From DATGIQ01 sp035295665 (GTDB lineage Bacteria; Planctomycetota; Planctomycetia; Gemmatales; Gemmataceae), in NCBI GenBank assembly GCA_035295665.1, contig DATGIQ010000553.1, positions 1-16,585 of the forward strand: a stretch of 16,585 bases of DNA. Reading direction: 5' to 3'. Numbering within the stretch: position 1 is the first letter of the stretch; each line of letters starts with the position of its first letter. Shown here in pieces: positions 14,008 through 16,585 of the stretch. Under the pieces are notes generated by a model, which made no database searches, was not told the DNA's origin, and saw only the letters and a program-made list of their open reading frames with translations. The position numbers and the translations under genes were made by a program.

Positions 14008-14568
14008 TCACTCCCGAAATGAAAACGTTCGCTGTTCCGACGGCTCCAAGCGGGAAGTTTTGAGCGGGCTCTTTTTCGCGGGAGTCCGTTTGGGTGCCTC
14101 TCCGAGGTAGCTTTCTCGGATGGCCGCGAAATTAACGGCGAGGGCCACCAACCCGACCGCGCCGATCGATAACCAAAGGATCCAGGCCAGCAAGAGCCAG
14201 CCCGAAGAGGCCCGCGCCACGACCGGTTCCTCGGGTTCGCTTTCGGCTTCCGACAAGCTAGGCCGGTGGTACTTCGTCCGGCGGACCGGCGGCTTTGGTG
14301 GTCGGGGGAAGAGCGCTGCATCATACGCCTTTTTGGCGACGGGATCGGTCAAGCAGACCAGTGCCTGGGCCAGGCGATTCATCCCTTCGGTTACCTGCTC
14401 GGGATGCGCAAGCTGGTAACGGCGAAGTTTTTCCATGCGTTCGCGGACGGATTGTTCGATACGTTCGACATCCCCGTCGCCGGGCTCCAAGCCCAAAATC
14501 GTGTAGTGGTTGGGCGGCCACTGGTTCGAAGGGAGCTGAAGGCAAGAGGCGATCCATTCGTGGTTCAT
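14008..14568 (-). CDS. Degenerate J-domain-like membrane protein
   Basis: 186 residues from the ATG at 14568; a TTG at 14604 would add 12 residues and is less likely. Residues about 18-86 resemble the planctomycete J-like domain: PPNHYTILGLEPGDGD, a charged helix, then LTDPVAKKAYDAAL. The HPD tripeptide needed by true DnaJ proteins to stimulate Hsp70 ATPase is replaced, with HPE (55-57) near that position. A Pro/Glu-rich linker follows, then one membrane helix (about 122-149) and a basic C-terminus. Family knowledge: such J-like domains are common in planctomycete membrane and kinase-like proteins and act probably as protein-protein contact modules. The stop codon is five bases before the toroid gene's ATG, so the two membrane proteins are probably made together. 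Confidence 0.8.
   Translation of the reverse strand: MNHEWIASCLQLPSNQWPPNHYTILGLEPGDGDVERIEQSVRERMEKLRRYQLAHPEQVTEGMNRLAQALVCLTDPVAKKAYDAALFPRPPKPPVRRTKYHRPSLSEAESEPEEPVVARASSGWLLLAWILWLSIGAVGLVALAVNFAAIRESYLGEAPKRTPAKKSPLKTSRLEPSEQRTFSFRE
14011..14015 (-). promoter_or_regulatory. Ribosome binding site of the toroid gene inside the J-like gene
   Basis: GGGAG lies inside the last codons of the upstream gene, eight bases before the ATG at 14002. The upstream TGA lies between them, an arrangement typical of translational coupling. Confidence 0.6.
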
Positions 14569-14650
14569 GGTCGACTGGCGCTGGGGAACGAGACAGGAGG
14601 CCAATTTACTACCATATCAATTTTCACGGCAGAGTGTAAAAAACGTGCTC

Positions 14651-14662
14651 GCGAAATTTCGC
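14651..14662. promoter_or_regulatory. Perfect 12-base palindrome in a divergent promoter region
   Basis: GCGAAATTTCGC, followed on the plus strand by TTTTT. It lies 82 bases upstream of the J-like gene and 95 bases upstream of the 82-residue protein, so it could be a shared operator. The rest of the 189-base gap shows nothing else I can support. Confidence 0.3.
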
Positions 14663-14757
14663 TTTTTCGTTGCTGGCCACAAACGCGCGCAGTAGATTAC
14701 GGCTTCATAAGCCCTGGGTCAGAACCGCTGCCGACCATGAGCCAGAGGATGAGTCCC

Positions 14758-15006
14758 ATGAAGCAGTACTGCTACGTGATCATCAACAACGCAGGTCACA
14801 GCTGGCTAGCGCTTGGCCCTGCGGAGCCGGCCGAAGGCAAGGAGAGCAATGTCCCCGTGCTTTCGCAACTGCTCGACGACGGCTGGGTGCCCATCCGCGA
14901 AACGCCGATGGGAGGCGGTACGTCGCACTTGGCCCATTCGCTGGTGCTTCTGGAGCGGGCACCCAAGGGGGAGCGTGTGGCCAAGCGAAAAGGGAGGAGC
15001 AGTTAA
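14758..15006 (+). CDS. Conserved-looking small protein of unknown function
   Basis: 82 residues from the ATG at 14758, chosen because GAGG sits nine bases upstream; in-frame ATGs at 14749 and 14737 have no usable ribosome site. The sequence opens with a strand (YCYVIINNAG), has a middle LLDDGWVPIRETPMGGG and a second strand LVLLERA, then a basic tail. The strand - LxxGWxPxRE - strand order is like the small DUF4177-type proteins, but I cannot assign it to a family. No signal peptide or membrane helix. It is flanked by a divergent J-like gene and a convergent oxidoreductase gene, so it is its own transcript. Confidence 0.65.
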   Translation: MKQYCYVIINNAGHSWLALGPAEPAEGKESNVPVLSQLLDDGWVPIRETPMGGGTSHLAHSLVLLERAPKGERVAKRKGRSS

Positions 15007-15026
15007 TTCGGCATTGCCCCGTGCGA

Positions 15027-16196
15027 TCAAGGTGTAGGCGGACCCGCGGCCGACGGCACGTCCATCCACCGGCGGAGGCGATGGCTTTGCAAGATCGCCT
15101 CGCACAGAAGGGCCTCGCGATGTCCGTCCACGAATGTGGCAAAGGGCCGGGGCGCGTTCCCATCGCCAGCGTCAATCGCGTCGTACACCGCCCGGAATAA
15201 TTGTTTGAACGTATCGGGAAATCCCTCATTGTGCCCGCCGGGGTAATTGGCAAATGGCCGTACCCCCGCGTGTAACAGAGCCGGATCGCGCAGGAGGACT
15301 TCATTCGGCTTATCACGATGTCCCAGCCAGAGTTCATTGGGACGTTCGCTATCCCACGCCATCGCTCCACGGGCCCCGGCAATTTCCCAGTGGATCCGAT
15401 TCTTCCGTCCTGCGGTTACCTGGGAAACCGTCACGCCACCGGCCGCGCCCCCTCGGAAACGCAAGAGCACTGATCCGTAATCTTCGGTGTTGATGGCGAC
15501 CGGTTGGATCTGGCTTGGCTGTTCGCTCTTCCCTTGAAATGTCTCGACCGGATGCTTCGCCCGGTAGCGGACCGGCAGCACGGTTCGGAGATCGGCACAG
15601 ACACTATCGATTTCCAAACCCGTGACAAAAGCCACCAGGTCCATCCAGTGCGTGCCGATATCTGCCACCGCACGAAGCGGTCCTCCTTCCTCTGCCAACA
15701 CGCGCCAGTTGAAATCGACCGGATGCAGCAACCAATCCTGAACATACGAGCCCGTCACATGATAGATCGGTCCCAGTTCTCCATCGGCGATACGCTGCCG
15801 TGCTTCCAGGCAGAGGGGATAAAACCGAACGTTGTAGCAAACCGCTGCCACCCGCGGCGCTTGCCGCGCCAATTCCACCAACTCTGCGGTTTCCGCGGCT
15901 GTCAGGCCCAGAGGCTTTTCGCAAATTACGTGCTTGCCGGCTGCCAATGCGAGGCGGCATTGCTCGGCGTGGAGCCGATTGGGCGAGGCGAGATGAACCA
16001 CGCCGACACTGGGATCCGCCAACAGGTCTTCGTAACGATCGTAAGCTTTGGAGATGTGGAGCTTCTGGGCGACCGCTCGGCTTTTTGGGGGCGAAGAGCC
16101 GAGAATGCCGATCACGGGTCGATCGATCCGCCGCAGGGATTCGACATGGACCGGAGCGATGAAACCCGTTCCCACCACCGCGGCGCCCAGATGCAT
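15027..16196 (-). CDS. Gfo/Idh/MocA family NAD(P)-dependent oxidoreductase
   Basis: 389 residues from the ATG at 16196; a GTG at 16199 is equally well placed, with GGAGG seven to ten bases upstream. The N-terminal Rossmann domain (about 2-125) opens with VVGTGFIAPVHV and contains the hallmark EKP (93-95). The C-terminal alpha/beta domain has YNVRFYP (121-127) and the catalytic-type DIGTHW (Asp179, His183). Family knowledge: these enzymes oxidise or reduce sugars and cyclitols with a tightly bound nicotinamide cofactor; the substrate cannot be predicted. No signal peptide is visible, so the protein should be cytoplasmic. It lies downstream of a ceramidase-like gene on the same strand, with a very long hairpin between them, so co-transcription is uncertain. 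Confidence 0.92.
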   Translation of the reverse strand: MHLGAAVVGTGFIAPVHVESLRRIDRPVIGILGSSPPKSRAVAQKLHISKAYDRYEDLLADPSVGVVHLASPNRLHAEQCRLALAAGKHVICEKPLGLTAAETAELVELARQAPRVAAVCYNVRFYPLCLEARQRIADGELGPIYHVTGSYVQDWLLHPVDFNWRVLAEEGGPLRAVADIGTHWMDLVAFVTGLEIDSVCADLRTVLPVRYRAKHPVETFQGKSEQPSQIQPVAINTEDYGSVLLRFRGGAAGGVTVSQVTAGRKNRIHWEIAGARGAMAWDSERPNELWLGHRDKPNEVLLRDPALLHAGVRPFANYPGGHNEGFPDTFKQLFRAVYDAIDAGDGNAPRPFATFVDGHREALLCEAILQSHRLRRWMDVPSAAGPPTP

Positions 16197-16234
16197 CACG
16201 GGGAATCCTCCACACGGTTGTGCGTGATCGCCTT

Positions 16235-16297
16235 CGTTTCGCGGCGGTTCGCAGAACTGCGTTGAGCCCGCGCGGTTCTGCGAACCGCCGCGAAACG
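16235..16297. repeat. 23-bp perfect inverted repeat (long hairpin)
   Basis: CGTTTCGCGGCGGTTCGCAG (start of the arm, 16235-16257) is matched exactly by its reverse complement at 16275-16297. The 17-base interior can extend the stem by about five more pairs, leaving a loop of about seven bases. It lies 21 bases after the stop of the ceramidase-like gene and ends 38 bases before the oxidoreductase start. No T-run follows on the minus strand, so it is not a standard intrinsic terminator. Confidence 0.9.
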
Positions 16298-16317
16298 GAC
16301 AGCAGCCGAACCACGAT

Positions 16318-16585
16318 TCAGTGTGGCGGTGCCTTCAGCAGCTTGGCAATCGCATTCTGCAACAAACGCTCGCTACCCGGTCCTGCCAAAGCCACGGTCG
16401 TCTCATATCCCCCCTCCAGGTAAGCCTTCGCCGTCGGAATGTAGCCCGGTCCACCATCGCCATACCCGGCGACACAGACAAAGGCATCCTTTCGCTGCGC
16501 TTGTGCGAAAAGTTGGTACTCGACGAACGGCTCCCCCGGCAAATGCAGGATCATCGCCTCTCTCACCTTGTCCTCTTCCCGTCCC
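16318..16585 (-). CDS. C-terminal end of a neutral/alkaline ceramidase-like protein (5' part outside window)
   Basis: The frame is open to the window edge, so only the last 88 residues are seen. They contain MILHLPGEPFVEYQLFAQAQ, then FVCVAGYGDGGPGYIPTAKAYLEGGYE and a closing helix ending LLKAPPH. This order (LPGE-x-FVEYQL, then A-YGD-GPGY, then GGYE) is typical of the end of the planctomycete neutral/alkaline non-lysosomal ceramidase N-terminal-domain proteins. Those proteins are usually exported hydrolases; true ceramidase activity in bacteria without sphingolipids is doubtful. The GTG at 16566 is not taken as the start, because homology-like sequence continues beyond it. Confidence 0.65.
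   Translation of the reverse strand, partial: GREEDKVREAMILHLPGEPFVEYQLFAQAQRKDAFVCVAGYGDGGPGYIPTAKAYLEGGYETTVALAGPGSERLLQNAIAKLLKAPPH

Noticed and set aside
1..16585. Possible mobile element, phage or defence island
   Set aside because: No transposase, integrase, terminal repeats with target duplication, tRNA or phage-type genes were found.

Overview
The window looks like a planctomycete chromosome segment, most like the Gemmatales/Isosphaerales. The clues are lineage-typical proteins: a TIGR03000-type domain fused to a methyltransferase, a degenerate J-domain membrane protein next to a membrane-anchored alpha/alpha-toroid protein, a Gfo/Idh/MocA oxidoreductase, the C-terminus of a neutral-ceramidase-like protein, and a long FG-GAP/VCBS propeller protein. 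The assignment is inference from protein content; no rRNA, tRNA or other marker is present. I saw no insertion sequence, phage gene or CRISPR array.

Layout. On the minus strand at the left edge are a phospholipase D/cardiolipin-synthase-like protein (cut by the edge) and an exported TIGR03000-methyltransferase, probably one transcript. A plus-strand run follows: a short-chain dehydrogenase, a strong terminator, a DUF2892-SRPBCC fusion, a 62-residue DUF3309 membrane peptide and a small lipoprotein, with hairpins between the genes. Membrane-lipid, stress-type and envelope genes dominate this first third. A bidirectional-looking but plus-oriented terminator separates it from a minus-strand pair of isocitrate-dehydrogenase-family paralogues, one canonical and one with altered cofactor-binding motifs. 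Divergent from them are an Nramp metal transporter fused to a UspA domain and a secreted protein with 15 FG-GAP calcium-loop motifs. Converging on that, on the minus strand, are a J-like membrane protein and a toroid membrane protein, which are tightly coupled. The right end holds an 82-residue plus-strand protein of unknown function, a minus-strand Gfo/Idh/MocA oxidoreductase, a very long perfect inverted repeat, and the end of a ceramidase-like gene.

The most interesting points are the paralogous IDH pair (possible heteromeric NAD-IDH or pseudo-subunit), the predicted exported SAM-methyltransferase, the J-like/toroid gene pair, the Nramp-UspA fusion, and several RNA-structure candidates: a Shine-Dalgarno-sequestering hairpin before the dehydrogenase, a two-tier stem in the IDH/Nramp divergent region, and the 23-bp perfect inverted repeat near the right end. 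I did not find a clearly new multi-gene defence or biosynthetic system.
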